NCBI RefSeq assembly: GCF_001039355.2
Contig: NW_019775713.1
Span: forward strand, 73,146-117,861
DNA: 44,716 nucleotides
Direction: 5' to 3'
From: Lingula anatina
Lineage: Eukaryota > Brachiopoda > Lingulata > Lingulida > Lingulidae
Within the stretch, counting starts at the first letter, position 1, and every line of letters starts with the position of its first letter. The notes under the pieces are model-generated. The model saw only the letters and a program-made list of their open reading frames with translations. It was not told where the DNA came from and made no database searches. Shown here in pieces: positions 32,677-44,011 of the stretch. The translations under genes were made by a program, and so were the position numbers.

Positions 32677-34166
32677 AGGCCACACTTTTTTTATTTTTAT
32701 GGATGACATCCTCTGGGAACCCCGAAATCGGTGCGAGAGGGCGAAAAAAAAAAAAACAGTCAAAAAAAAAAAAAAAATACTATCGTAATGAAAATGATTA
32801 AAAGTACAGATATAAAGTTGTGATCGTAATGAATACATTGTACCTTTCATAACTGATACAATATACATTTGTTAAGAGGTTAAACAGTGTGAGTAAGAGA
32901 GTTAAAGAGTGCATGTGCTGTTCAATAATAACAAAAGAATAAGGGAGTATAGTTATCATTCCTTTAGGATGATACAATGATAAATCTGTATTAATAGAAA
33001 TTGCGACTTAAGGTCAAGTAACATACCATTGCCTAATAAGAGAATGATTACATTTTGGTAATAACGTAATGATGGAAAGTTATGGAAAAAGGGATAATCA
33101 TAGACATTGTGTAAGAGATGAGGAATTATTACATTACCAAATAAGGTAATGTAGGAGAAAGACTTTGTCATACATCATGACATTGGAATGACGATCTATA
33201 GGATAAAAGAGAATACATTGTAACTGGAAAATAAGAATATACGAATAAATCTTTTAAGCTCCCAAAAGATGTATGTTCTTCATTAATAGTACTGGCGAAT
33301 TAGCGGTACTATAATACTGCTTAAGTAAAGTAAAGGAATGCTGTCAGTACACAAATTTACCACAGAAACACGTATCAAACTAACAATATGTCTTTATCCA
33401 TGCTCTCAAAATATGAAAACATTGTGAATACTTCGTAGAAAGGTAACAAAAAGTCATGAATAGATATGCTGCATATTACCAAATCTATTTAAGGTTATTT
33501 CATGAATTGTGTTGGTATAGCAATCAATAAAACAAATATCAAACAGTGTGTCTTTATTTGTACTCTCAGAATATTAAAACATTAAGAACACTTCACAGAA
33601 ATGTTTAAAAAATGATGTAAAGATACGCTTAATACTACCAAATCTATTAAAGGTCATTTCGGTTGATGCCATTTTGTCTACTTCGACTCACATGAAGCAG
33701 CCAAACTGTCGGGTGGCCTGCCCGACCTTCAGCCCACCAAATACCTCGACGCCCTTGTCGGCTCTTTTTTCGCTACAAAAAAACCTGGTATGTGGTGCTT
33801 TGGACAGAATGTCACTGAAATGTTCCGGGTGATAATCGCTGGCCGCCGCCAGCCTTTCGTATAATTGTAAAAAGGTGATATCTCCATGCCCAATATCAAT
33901 GGCATACCAATCCAAAACGACGTCCCCCGTTCTCTTTTTGACTTCAATTGTCGTGTAATTTGAAAGTATTCCGAGAGATGAATTTGACGGCAAAGCACAT
34001 ATTTACACGTGGCGATAATATGCATGCACAAAAAGCTAATTTTCCGGCAAATTCAATAATGACGATTGCGACGACTGACTTCGTTGGGGGTGATTTTTTT
34101 TCAGAGAATGGACGAAAATCGGTGCGCGCGCAGGATGTCATCCATAAAAATAAAAAAGTGTGGCCT
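32677..34166. other. segment bounded by 35-bp inverted repeats
   Basis: AGGCCACACTTTTTTTATTT-TTATGGATGACATCCT at 32677-32712 has its complement at 34132-34166 with only length variation in the T run. The pair encloses the unidentified exon-like frame. Copy 2 keeps both sides (about 40263-40290 and 41441-41470) with a small deletion in the first. Confidence 0.65.
33688..33993 (-). CDS. unidentified 101-codon frame with splice donor, copy 1
   Basis: The frame starts MPSNSSLGILSNYTTIEV and contains TGDVVLDWYAIDIGHGD, LYERLAAASDYHPEHFSDIL and a FCSEKRADKGVEVFGGLKVG tail. Composition is protein-like and the DNA is more GC-rich than its surroundings. Near the end, CTTCAT|GTGAGTCG is a strong donor at 33692/33691, so it may be a spliced exon and not a complete protein. 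The second copy (41297-40992) keeps the frame and the donor, with a handful of mostly amino-acid-changing differences, which argues against strong purifying selection between copies. No family is recognised; I assign no function. Confidence 0.4.
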   Translation of the reverse strand: MPSNSSLGILSNYTTIEVKKRTGDVVLDWYAIDIGHGDITFLQLYERLAAASDYHPEHFSDILSKAPHTRFFCSEKRADKGVEVFGGLKVGQATRQFGCFM

Positions 34167-34369
34167 AAGCAGAATAAACAAATGCTTCCAACTTTACTTG
34201 TTGCTTTATCAAACTTGAGTTTATTTACAACAAACAGGCCTATTTTCCGCACTTAAACAGTAAGGGAAGACTAAAAAACACATTTTGACAAAATCCAAAC
34301 ATTTAATTGTCTAATGACAAATGTAATTTTGACACAAGTCAAGGCGGTTTTAAGTTTGAGCGTAATTAC

Positions 34370-34405
34370 CTCTGCCAAGGAGGTTATGTTTTACTTGTGT
34401 ATCAC
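34370..34405 (+). repeat. short inverted motif CCTCTGCCAAGGAGG
   Basis: TTACCTCTGCCAAGGAGGTTATGTTTT is a word often seen at the heart of animal interspersed repeats; here it stands alone with no recognisable body. The same is at 41671-41700 in the second block. Confidence 0.35.
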
Positions 34406-34575
34406 GAACATTATTAAGAAGCGCGTAATCGGATGATTATCAATTTATACAATTACAAGTTGTCTTAAAAATTTTCCCGTGAACCACCATGACGAAGAAT
34501 TGTAGTGACCAAGAAGATTGTAAACTTTGAAATCTTTTTACTTCTGAATATTTTGACTGTTATGCCTAATTTTCG

Positions 34576-34605
34576 CTTAAATGTGAGAGAGAGAGAAAGA
34601 GAGAA
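34576..34605 (+). repeat. (GA)n tract
   Basis: GAGAGAGAGAAAGAGAGA; also at 41890-41911 in the second block and, separately, at 37070-37086. Confidence 0.9.
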
Positions 34606-34879
34606 AATATCCCAATAAAATTCACCCTTGTCGAACACATATAAATAGAAATGCAGGCAAAATTTTTATGGAAACCTTAGACACGCATTTTTATCCTACA
34701 TATCATAATTATAACCTAATATCTTAGGCGTGCGATTTTCACCCAAAAATCGTGTCGTCTGCAGCACAACTCTGAAACGCGTTTACTATGTATTCTTCAC
34801 TCGTGGAATGATTGTGTTAAAGCAGAAACTTTCTTTCACACCAGATGACAAAGGAAAACTTTGATAAGATTTTTTTAAT

Positions 34880-36490
34880 CACCATGAAAATCATCAAGGC
34901 CATCAAAATCATCATCATTACAAATCTTTGATTTGAACATCACTTACGGCCAGTCATATATTACTTCAGGGGACTTAATTTGCATATAAGAAAAAAATTA
35001 TTATTTTTTTCTGATTTTGGCTTTTCTCCAATTTTTTCATTATTTTCACAATGAATATGCCAACACGATAAAAATGAATATTTCACTAAAATGTATAACT
35101 TCCAGAAAAAGAAGCCAATTAGACTGCTTTTCCTATCCAGGCTGCATTTTAGTCCTGTGTTTCCTTTTTGAAAGTTTGACAATCATACGTAACATGGTTT
35201 TCCCATAATGGTCATCATGGCAGCATCACCCAAAATTGTTTTCTTCTATTCTGATGTAATATTACGTAATGCTTAACAGCATAATGACCATCAACTTTTA
35301 ATAATAAAATATACATATCATGGATTTTTAGAAAATGTGACTAACATGGGTCTTATGGCCTGTGGAGGTTTTAAGTCACACCTTGAAAATGCCAATATGT
35401 GAAAAATTAAAAATTCACAAAAAACTGTTTAACTGCCAGAAAAATTTACCAAATAGACCGCATTGCCTACTGAAGCTGTATTTTAGTCCCATGTTTCTTT
35501 CCTGTAAGTTTGAGAAAAGTAAGTGACACATTGGTTTTCCTTAAATGGTCATCATGGGAGCAGTGCCCAAAATAGGGGTTTCTTCAAATTTTGATGCAAT
35601 GTTACATAGTGTTTAACAGCACAATGACCATCAATTTTTAATAATAAAATGTTAGTATCATGAATATACAAAAATGTGACTAGCAAAGGTCTTCAGGCCC
35701 ATGGAACTTCAAAGTCACACCTTGAAAATGCCAAAATGTAAGCAAAACAGCACTGTTCTGAAATGTTTTTTTTTTTCATTTTTAAATTTTTTAACATAAA
35801 ACAAAATTAACAGTTTACTGCCATTTTTAGATGATCAACTAAGAAAATTGATGAGATGGGAAAAATATTAATACAACAGTGTTAAATGTCCAATTTCCTC
35901 CATTCTGAGATTCTGAACATAGTGAATGATTGAATCTGACAAACTGCAATGATATGAGTTTATTTCCATTTTTGAAACTTAATTACACAATACACGATAA
36001 CAAGTTCACCATCATTTTTACATAATCAACTAAAGATGCAGGAAATGTCAAACAAACACTTTTTTCTTTTAGTTAAATGATGAGACTGTTAACATGCCTA
36101 AGAATTGAATCTGAGGAAATGTGAAAAAACAGCATAACTACTAAAATAGTGGCCCGATCATGCCGATTTTCGAACTTGACCCGCGTTTTAGTAAGATTGA
36201 TTACTCCTGTGAGTTTCATGACAACAGGCCTATCGGTTTTCCTTGAAATGTGTTTACAGCGTTGTAAATATGCTGAAAAGTGAAAAAACAGCATAACTTC
36301 CACAATAATGGCCCGATCGTGCTGATTTTCGAACTTGACCTGGGTTTTATGAATATTCATCAGCTCTGTAAATATGAAACTAAAAAGTAAAACTGTCTTG
36401 CACTTATCGTGTTTACGCTGAAAGTGCACGGCGACGGCGACGACAGACGCAGGTGATGGCGATATGTACAGACACATCTGTTTCTGTACA
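34880..36490 (-). repeat. modular repeat R, full-length copy in block 1
   Basis: From the - strand start: hairpin cap (36462-36490), CACCTGCGTCTGTCGTCGCC, two ~150-base modules (36380-36100), then a long inner part containing two ~310-base tandem units (ACATTGGTTTTCC or ACATGGTTTTCCC, GGTCATCATGG, AATATTACGTAAT or AATGTTACATAGT, CAAGGTGTGACTT complement) at about 35720-35110. It is colinear with 12076-13690. No coding capacity despite a 171-codon frame. Architecture resembles Helitron-derived elements with core tandem repeats; this is inference. Confidence 0.75.
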
Positions 36491-36524
36491 TAAAAATAAA
36501 CCTGAATTGAGAGCGTTGGCAACG

Positions 36525-38432
36525 AAAATGAAAACGAAAATGAAAACGATAGAAAAAAGCTGTCTTGCGCCCTTAAATCTCGCATCAAGAACCACCACAG
36601 TACAAACAGTCACCATTTTAAAAGGGACACACGCGACAAAAGAAGCTCATAAAAATATTAGACAGTTTGAAAAAGGACTTAATATAATATCTCAACGAAT
36701 ATTATTCTTGTTTTATTGTTACGCAATCTTCAAGACGTCAACGTTTATCATTCACTTCCAACTTCGTCCCTTTTCCATGCATCTAACGTCAATTATATCA
36801 GTACTGTAGTTTGCTTGTTTATTCTTGTTTTGGTACCTGAAAAAGGTTCACGAGCCAAAGGCTCGGGCATTTTTTTATCTTTAGGAGTTGATCTTTACAG
36901 ATATGCGTTTTCAATATATATTTTTTTCGTAAAGATACGGAAGATGCGGTCGAATGAAAAAAATTGTAGTTTTATTTATCAGTCATAACAGTTAATTGTC
37001 ATAAAAGGGGTCTGTTATCTGATTCTGGTCCAAGGATCAACAGGTTGAATTCGGCCAGTGACAACCGGAGAGAGAGAGAGAGAGATAGTACATTCTAACA
37101 CAGTCACAGATGGAGTTTTCACTATATATTTACAGATATGTCTAAAATGTAAGGATGTTTTTAATAATTTTTAAAAGAAAGACTCCTGTTTATGATTTGA
37201 ACGCACAGGACGATCGCATTTGTTACGTTATGTAAAAGCAATATTGACGACAGCTATCATCTGAGTCCTCAAGGGAGTCGAAGACTCGAACTTCCAACAC
37301 GGAGGTATACTTTGTGTAGATTAGTGATAATATATCATTTTGTCTCTCTCCCTCTTTCTTAGTGAGTCTTTCGATGCACACGGAAATTGTTGCATAAATT
37401 AGCTTATAGCACCTGTGATAATCATATTTGAAACACGAAATACGGACTCAATTTTAAACCTTCGTTACTGTCGCTCGCAACACCATCTCACATTCGCCCA
37501 TAAGATTATTTTCAATAAAGTAAAAAATTAAGAACTTGTTAGGAAGCAAGTATAATGTCTAACGTCTCAGAAAATGTTTAGAATGTTTTAATGTTTAAAT
37601 AACGCAATTAATAACTTGCAGCTATTTTCGCGGTGTCGCCCGGCTTTTAAAAGCTGAGAAATCCTACATGGCGTATTTTGCTGCAGATCATTTCAATTAA
37701 AATTTTACTTGTTTGATGCTTTTGAAATATTTAAGTCATTAATAAAAACTTCATTTTAGTTAAGACAATGACTGAAGACCCCATTGGGTATTTTCCTTTC
37801 CCGTGAAAGCCACTTATCATTTCCCAAGATGCTCGCAAATTTCTATGTTATTAATAAGCGTCATCCTTGAAGCGCCCCATTCCCGTGAATCGAGAATTGC
37901 GCGTTTTTATCCCTCGTCCACAGTGAAACGAAGTCATTATACTCGGTGATAGTTATTTTCAGCTTACCGGACTCGCATTTTTAATGAGACATAGACAAAG
38001 TTTTAATTTAATTTAGGTAATTTGTGATTTGATGATTTTTATTTTCCGCGGCCATGAACTGTGATCACTAGACTGTACCCCCCCTTCCCAGCGAGCCCTC
38101 ATGATTAGCTAGACGATATGTTGACAGGGCACAGTCAAATGGTTTACACGAAACACGTCAAAGCTGCATTTCTCTTGTGAAGCCATTTTGAAAGCCTTCG
38201 TTACCAGGCATTGTGAAACTATACTTGGAATTGAGGAAAAAATGTAGACCTTTTGAAAAAATAAACGCGCATATCTCATATTAGCCTTCCAGAGCAGTCT
38301 ATAAAAGTAAAGTACAGGTAGGCCTCTACTAGTAGCTTTGCTGGAAATATAGGCAAAAAATAACTTTAGAGTATTTTCAAGTAAGTTTAGTATATTTTTA
38401 AAGGTAATTATACTCTAAATGTGAAGGTCCTT
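36525..38432. other. single-copy spacer between the two blocks
   Basis: Holds no recognised gene. A GAGA tract is at 37070-37086 and the remainder is AT-rich. This is the only long stretch between the blocks not duplicated. Confidence 0.5.
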
Positions 38433-38600
38433 CAGGCCCGTAGCCAGCAATTTCAGAGGGGGGTCGTTTTCTGAAAAAATGGACCTTTTACCACAAGAAA
38501 TTCTCATGTACATAGATCAAATTTTACCAAGAGTGGACCTTTTCCCAGCAAAAAGGGTGGTTCTTTCGAACCCCCCGAACCCCCCCTGGCTACGGGCCTG
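38433..38600 (-). mobile_element. CAG..CTG MITE with 5-bp target duplication, family E copy 2
   Basis: CAGGCCCGTAGCCAG and CTGGCTACGGGCCTG ends with TCCTT on both sides (38428-38432 and 38601-38605). The body is the reverse complement of 17272-17442. The perfect target duplication indicates a recent insertion. Confidence 0.9.
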
Positions 38601-38838
38601 TCCTTAAATGCTCCATTTGCTCATAACTTAAAATTGAGCGTTGTGTTACCAGTGCCTAAGATCTAATATATCCGTTTATTATATCTTAGCAGTGCTGAGA
38701 TCCAGCATTTAGTCGAAGCAAAAAGAAAATATATAATAATAACAATTATAGAAAAAGGCATGATTTAAAATTACCTTTAAGGTAATGATTATATTGTCAA
38801 TCAATAATAAAAAATATCATATCCAAACGAAAAAAAAA

Positions 38839-38839
38839 N
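38839..38839. other. single N exactly at the start of the duplicated block
   Basis: Homology to 31231 begins at the very next base (38840). This placement is what a forced contig join would give. Confidence 0.8.
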
Positions 38840-39039
38840 ACTGTATTGTATTCACAGCCACGTGTATGTGAGTATTACTGATATACAGTCTTTGCCAGTA
38901 ATTATTATTATTGCCCTCTACATGTACACTACGACTACTCTTACTACTACTACTACTACTACTACATTATATAGTCCTACTACACTGTACTACAACTACT
39001 ACATGTACTGGTTCTACAACTTACACTGCTCCACAGGTA

Positions 39040-40013
39040 GTGGAGAGCGGGTCTAGTTGGCCCAGTTAGACACTTATGGCCTTGTAGAGTTAGAGTAACA
39101 AGTCCGGTTTCAAAGTAAGCCCCATGAAATTAGCTATGTATGCAACGTCATTATTTTTCAGATGTAATACCAGATGGCTCACAATTTGACAAAAAAAAAG
39201 CAACTGACGTCAGGGGGGCCAACTTGCCCCGCCACGGGGCAAGTTGGCCCATTATACGAAAATGAAGTATGAAAATGAAGTATCCCATGTAAACGCCTTG
39301 AAATACATTTTTACACATCTTTAAGTTATTAAATTGATTTTTGAGTCTTTGATAAACAAATAGTTCAAATGAGGCAGATTTATTGTCACTTTGTATGTGT
39401 TGCAAGAACCAAAATATCTATCAATAAAATTTGTTTTGTTTCAATTGAGAATAAATAAATAATGGTATAAAGCAGGTTTTTGAATGAAAACGAATAATAA
39501 ATGTTCGTTTTAAAAGAAATTAACAAATTCAGTTTTAAACTGGCAATTATTTGTTTCAACAATGGTCTGTAGCTCTGTTGCGTGCAAAGGATTGTGGGTA
39601 ATATGGGGTCCAACTTGCCCCGAGCCAAGGGGGCCAACTAGCCCCAGGTGCACAATTTTTAGATTTGAGAATTGCAGTCGTTTGTGGTGCAAGAATGGAC
39701 TACATTAATACATCTGAGTAAATTTTGAAACAGTTAGCTTTAGTCTGATGTCCTATACGTATACTTTATTCGTTCATAAGCCTATGAAAATAGATTTTTA
39801 AATCTCTGAAACAAAATTACTTTTAGGTGCAAAAATCGTTTATTTGGCCTCACCGCCTAAGTAAAACTTTTTAACGTCCGACACTTTCTTAGCATTGTAG
39901 GCTACGGTCACTTTACTAAATGATGTTATCAATTTTTTCACCCCGTAGTTACTTTTCCATAAATTGATGGGGGAGGCAACTTACCCCTGGGTCCAACTAG
40001 CCCCAGTCTCCCC
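39040..40013. mobile_element. TA-flanked GGGGCAAGTTGGCCC element, copy 2
   Basis: Same element as 31437-32426, with TA at 38-39 before it and 40014-40015 after. The first end has point changes (GTGGAGAGCGGGTCTAG). Its presence at the same relative place shows it was in the block before duplication or allelic divergence. Confidence 0.75.
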
Positions 40014-40113
40014 TATGCTGAGGCGAGTTTCCAGAAATCTCTTAGACTCAACTTAAACTGCGGGACGCAGAAAGGACGCCGTCCAGTGTAAAGGGGGATT
40101 TAGGGAATCGGCA

Positions 40114-40335
40114 TATTACATTCACAGAACGGAGTTAAAGTCTGTCTAAGGAAATGTGCATTTACTTACATGTTAAATGTGGTGTAGGGAAGGGAATAGA
40201 TATCTTCGAGTTTTATATTCAGTAAATGCGATGAAAGATATTGATTTTCCCTTCCCAAAATAAGGTCACACTTTTTTATGGATGACATCCTCTGGGAACC
40301 CCGAAATCGGTGCGAGAGGGCGAAAAAAAGACAGT

Positions 40336-40377
<42 letters not shown>

Positions 40378-40606
40378 TATANTATTACATTCACAGAACG
40401 GAGTTAAAGTCTGTCTAAGGAAATGTGCATTTACTTACATGTTAAATGTGGTGTAGGGAAGGGAATAGATATCTTCGAGTTTTATATTCAGTAAATGCGA
40501 TGAAAGATATTGATTTTCCCTTCCCAAAATAAGGTCACACTTTTTTATGGATGACATCCTCTGGGAACCCCGAAATCGGTGCGAGAGGGCGAAAAAAAGA
40601 CAGTCA
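40114..40606 (+). repeat. exact 224-base direct duplication flanking a TA run and an N
   Basis: 40114-40337 is repeated at 40383-40606 without a difference that I can see. Between them is a TA run (40338-40381) and the N at 40382. Copy 1 of the block has this sequence once. Confidence 0.9.
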
Positions 40607-40991
40607 ATATATATATATATACTGCTTAAGTAAAGTAAAGGAATGCTGTCAGTACACAAATTTACCACAGAAACACGTATCAAACTAACAATATGTCTTT
40701 ATCCATGCTCTCAAGATATGAAAACATTGTGAATACTTCGTAGAAAGGTAGAAAAAGTCATGAATAGATATGCTGCATATTACCAAATCTATTTAAGGTT
40801 ATTTCATGAATTTTGTTGGTATAGCAATCAATAAAACAAATATCAAACAGTGTGTCTTTATTTGTACTCTCAGAATATTAAAGCATTAAGGACACTTCAC
40901 AGAAATGTTTAAAAAATGATGCAAAGTTACGCTTAATACTACCAAATCTATTAAAGGTCATTTCGGTTGATGCCATTTTGTCTACTTCGAC

Positions 40992-41297
40992 TCACATGGA
41001 GAAGCCAAACTGTCGGGTGGCCTGCCCGACCTTAAGCCCACCAAATACCTCGACGCCCTTGTCGGCTCCTTTTTCGCTACAAAAAAACCTGGTATGTGCT
41101 GCTTTGGACAGAATGTCACTGAAATGTTCCGGGTGATAATCGCTGGCCGCCGCCAGCCTTTTGTATAATTGTGATATGGTGATATCTCCATGCCCAATAT
41201 CAATGGCATACCAATCCAAAACGACGTCCCCCGTTCTCTTTTTGACTTCAATTGTCGTGTAATTTGAAAGTATTCCGAGAGATGAATTTGACGGCAA
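40992..41297 (-). CDS. unidentified 101-codon frame with splice donor, copy 2
   Basis: Second copy of 33993-33688: same start (MPSNSSLGILSNYTT) and the same donor (CCAT|GTGAGTCG at 40996/40995). Replacements include FLQ to ISQ, YER to YKR, KAPH to KAAH and EKRA to EKGA. The frame is intact. Function unknown, as for copy 1. Confidence 0.4.
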   Translation of the reverse strand: MPSNSSLGILSNYTTIEVKKRTGDVVLDWYAIDIGHGDITISQLYKRLAAASDYHPEHFSDILSKAAHTRFFCSEKGADKGVEVFGGLKVGQATRQFGFSM

Positions 41298-42189
41298 AGC
41301 ACATATTTACACGTGGCGATAATATGCATGCACAAAAAGCTAATTTTCCGGCAAATTCAATAATGACGATTGCGACGACTGACTTCGTTGGTGGTGATTT
41401 TTTTTCAGAGAATGGACGAAAATCGGTGCGCGCGCAGGATGTCATCCATAAAAATAAAAAAAAGTGTGGCCTAAGCAGAATAAACAAATGCTTCCAACTT
41501 TACTTGTTGCTTTATCAAACTTGAGTTTATTTACAACAAACAGGCCTATTTTCCGCACTTAAACAGTAAGGGAAGACTAAAAAACACATTTTGACAAAAT
41601 CCAAACATTTAATTGTCTAATGACAAATGTAATTTTGACACAAGTCAAGGCGGTTTTAAGTTTGAGCGTAATTACCTCTGCCAAGGAGGTTATGTTTTAC
41701 TTGTGTATCACGAACATTATTAAGAAGCGCGTAATCGGATGATTATCAATTTATACAATTACAAGTTGTCTTAAAAATTTTCCCGTGAACCACCATGACG
41801 AAGAATTGTAGTGACCAAGAAGATTGTAAACTTTGAAATCTTTTTACTTCTGAATATTTTGACTGTTATGCCTAATTTTCGCTAAAAAGTGAGAGAGAGA
41901 GAAAGAGAGAAAATATCCCAATAAAATTCACCCTTGTCGAACACATATAAATAGAAATGCAGGCAAAATTTTTATGGAAACCTTAGACACGCATTTTTAT
42001 CCTACATATCATAATTATAACCTAATATCTTAGGCGTGCGATTTTCACCCAAAAATCGTGTCAGCTGCAGCACAACTCTGAAACGCGTTTACTATGTATT
42101 CTTCACTCGTGGAATGATTGTGTTAGAGCAGAAACTTTCTTTCACACCAGATGACAACGGAAAACTTTGAAAAGATTTTTTAATCACCA

Positions 42190-43795
42190 TGAAAATCATC
42201 AAGGCCATCAAAATCATCATCATTACAAATCTTTGATTTGAACATCACTTCCGGCCAGTCATATATTACTTCAGGGGACTTAATTTGCATATAAGAAAAA
42301 AAATAATTTTTTTCTGATTTTGGCTTTTCTCCAATTTTTTCATTATTTTCACAATGAATATGCCAACACGATAAAAATGAACATTTCACTAAAATGTATA
42401 ACTTCCAGAAAAAGAAGCCAATTAGACTGCTTTTCCTATCCAGGCTGCATTTTAGTCCTGTGTTTCCTTTTTGAAAGTTTGACAATCATACGTAACATGG
42501 TTTTCCCATAATGGTCATCATGGCAGCATCACCCAAAATTGTTTTCTTCTATTCTGATGCAATATTACGTAATGCTTAACAGCATAATGACCATCAATTT
42601 TTAATAATAAAATATACATATCATGGATTTTCAGAAAATGTGACTAACATGGGTCTTATGGCCTGTGGAGGTTTTAAGTCACACCTTGAAAATGCCAATA
42701 TGTGAAAAATTAAAAATTCACAAAGAACTGTTTAACTGCCAGAAAAATTTACCAAACAGACCGCATTGCCTACTGAAGCTGTATTTTAGTCCCATGTTTC
42801 TTTCCTGTAAGTTTGAGAAAAGTAAGTGACACATTGGTTTTCCTTAAATGGTCATCATGGGAGCAGTGCCCAAAATAGGGGTTTCTTCAAATTTTGATGC
42901 AATGTTACATAGTGTTTAACAGCATAATGACCATCAATTTTTAATAATAAAATGTTAGTATCATGGATATACAAAAATGTGACTAGCAAAGGTCTTCAGG
43001 CCCATGGAACTTCAAAGTCACACCTTGAAAATGCCAAAATGTAAGCAAAACAGCACTGTTCTGAAATGTTTTTTTTCCATTTTTAAATTTTTTAACATTA
43101 AACAAAATTAACAGTTTACTGCCATTTTTATATGATCAACTAAGAAAATTGATGAGATTGGAAAAATATTAATACAACAGTGTTAAATGTCCAATTTCCT
43201 CCATTCTGAGATTCTGAACATAGTGAATGATTGAATCTGACAAACTGCAATGATATGAGTTTATTTCCATTTTTGAAACTTAATTACACAATACACGATA
43301 ACAAGCTCACCATCATTTTTACATAATCAACTAAAAATGTTGTAAAGATGCAGGAAATATCAAACAAACACTTTTACGTAACTTATTAGTTAAATGATGA
43401 GACTGTTAACATGCCTAAGAATTGAATCTGAAGAAATGTGAAAAAACAGCATAACTACTAAAATAGTGGCCCGATCATGCCGATTTTCGAACTTGACCTG
43501 CGTTTTAGTAAGATTGATTACTCCTGTGAGTTTCATGACAACAGGCCTATCGGTTTTCCTTCAAATGTGTTTACAGCGTTGTAAATATTTAGAAAAGTGA
43601 AAAAACAGCATAACTTCAACAATAATGGCCCGATCGTGCTGATTTTCGAACTTGAATATTCATCAGCTCTGTAAATATAAAACTAAAAAGTAAAACTGTC
43701 TTGCACTTATCATGTTAACGCTGAAAGTGCACGGCGACGGCGACGACAGACGCAGGTGATGGCAATATGTACAGACACATCTGTTTCTGTACATA
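42190..43795 (-). repeat. modular repeat R, copy in block 2
   Basis: Colinear with 34880-36490. The most cap-proximal module has a short deletion (the GACCTGGGTTTTATG stretch is missing near 43655), and 15 bases are added near 43335. The hairpin cap is at 43767-43795. Confidence 0.75.
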
Positions 43796-43826
43796 AAAAT
43801 AGACCTGAATTGAGAGCGTTGGCAAC

Positions 43827-43976
43827 GGCGAAGAGCAGTTTTGCTGGTCTGCACATCCCGCACTTTACTATAATTTTGATCTGATTCGTTTCTTTTATGA
43901 TGATTTAGCTAGGACAAACAGTGAACTGATGTACAACTTCAATCATTGGATTTGGCTCTCCCCCCCCCCCTTCGCG

Positions 43977-44011
<35 letters not shown>

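Larger units (their letters stand above)
31231..36524. repeat. ~5.3-kb duplicated block, copy 1
   Basis: It matches 38840-43826 over its length apart from small differences, one large replacement (32765-33315 is missing from copy 2) and an extra local duplication in copy 2. In order it holds a TAC repeat, a TA-flanked element, an unidentified exon-like frame, a GAGA tract and a full R element. Differences look like a few percent by eye. Confidence 0.95.
38840..43826. repeat. ~5-kb duplicated block, copy 2
   Basis: Direct-orientation copy of 31231-36524. It lacks the 32765-33315 equivalent, which is replaced by TA dinucleotides, and carries an exact local duplication around an N at 40382. Homology stops at GCGTTGGCAACG in both copies, after which the flanks differ. 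Confidence 0.95.

Noticed and set aside
33944-34256. Overlapping ~100-codon frames on both strands next to the unidentified exon
   Set aside because: They are in the same DNA as, or beside, the frame with the donor; composition is less protein-like and no splice signals support them.
36073-36588. 171-codon minus-strand frame
   Set aside because: It lies in repeat R, with an FSFSFSFS run from a GAAAAT repeat; the colinear copy at 43.4-43.8 kb and 12 kb does not keep the frame.
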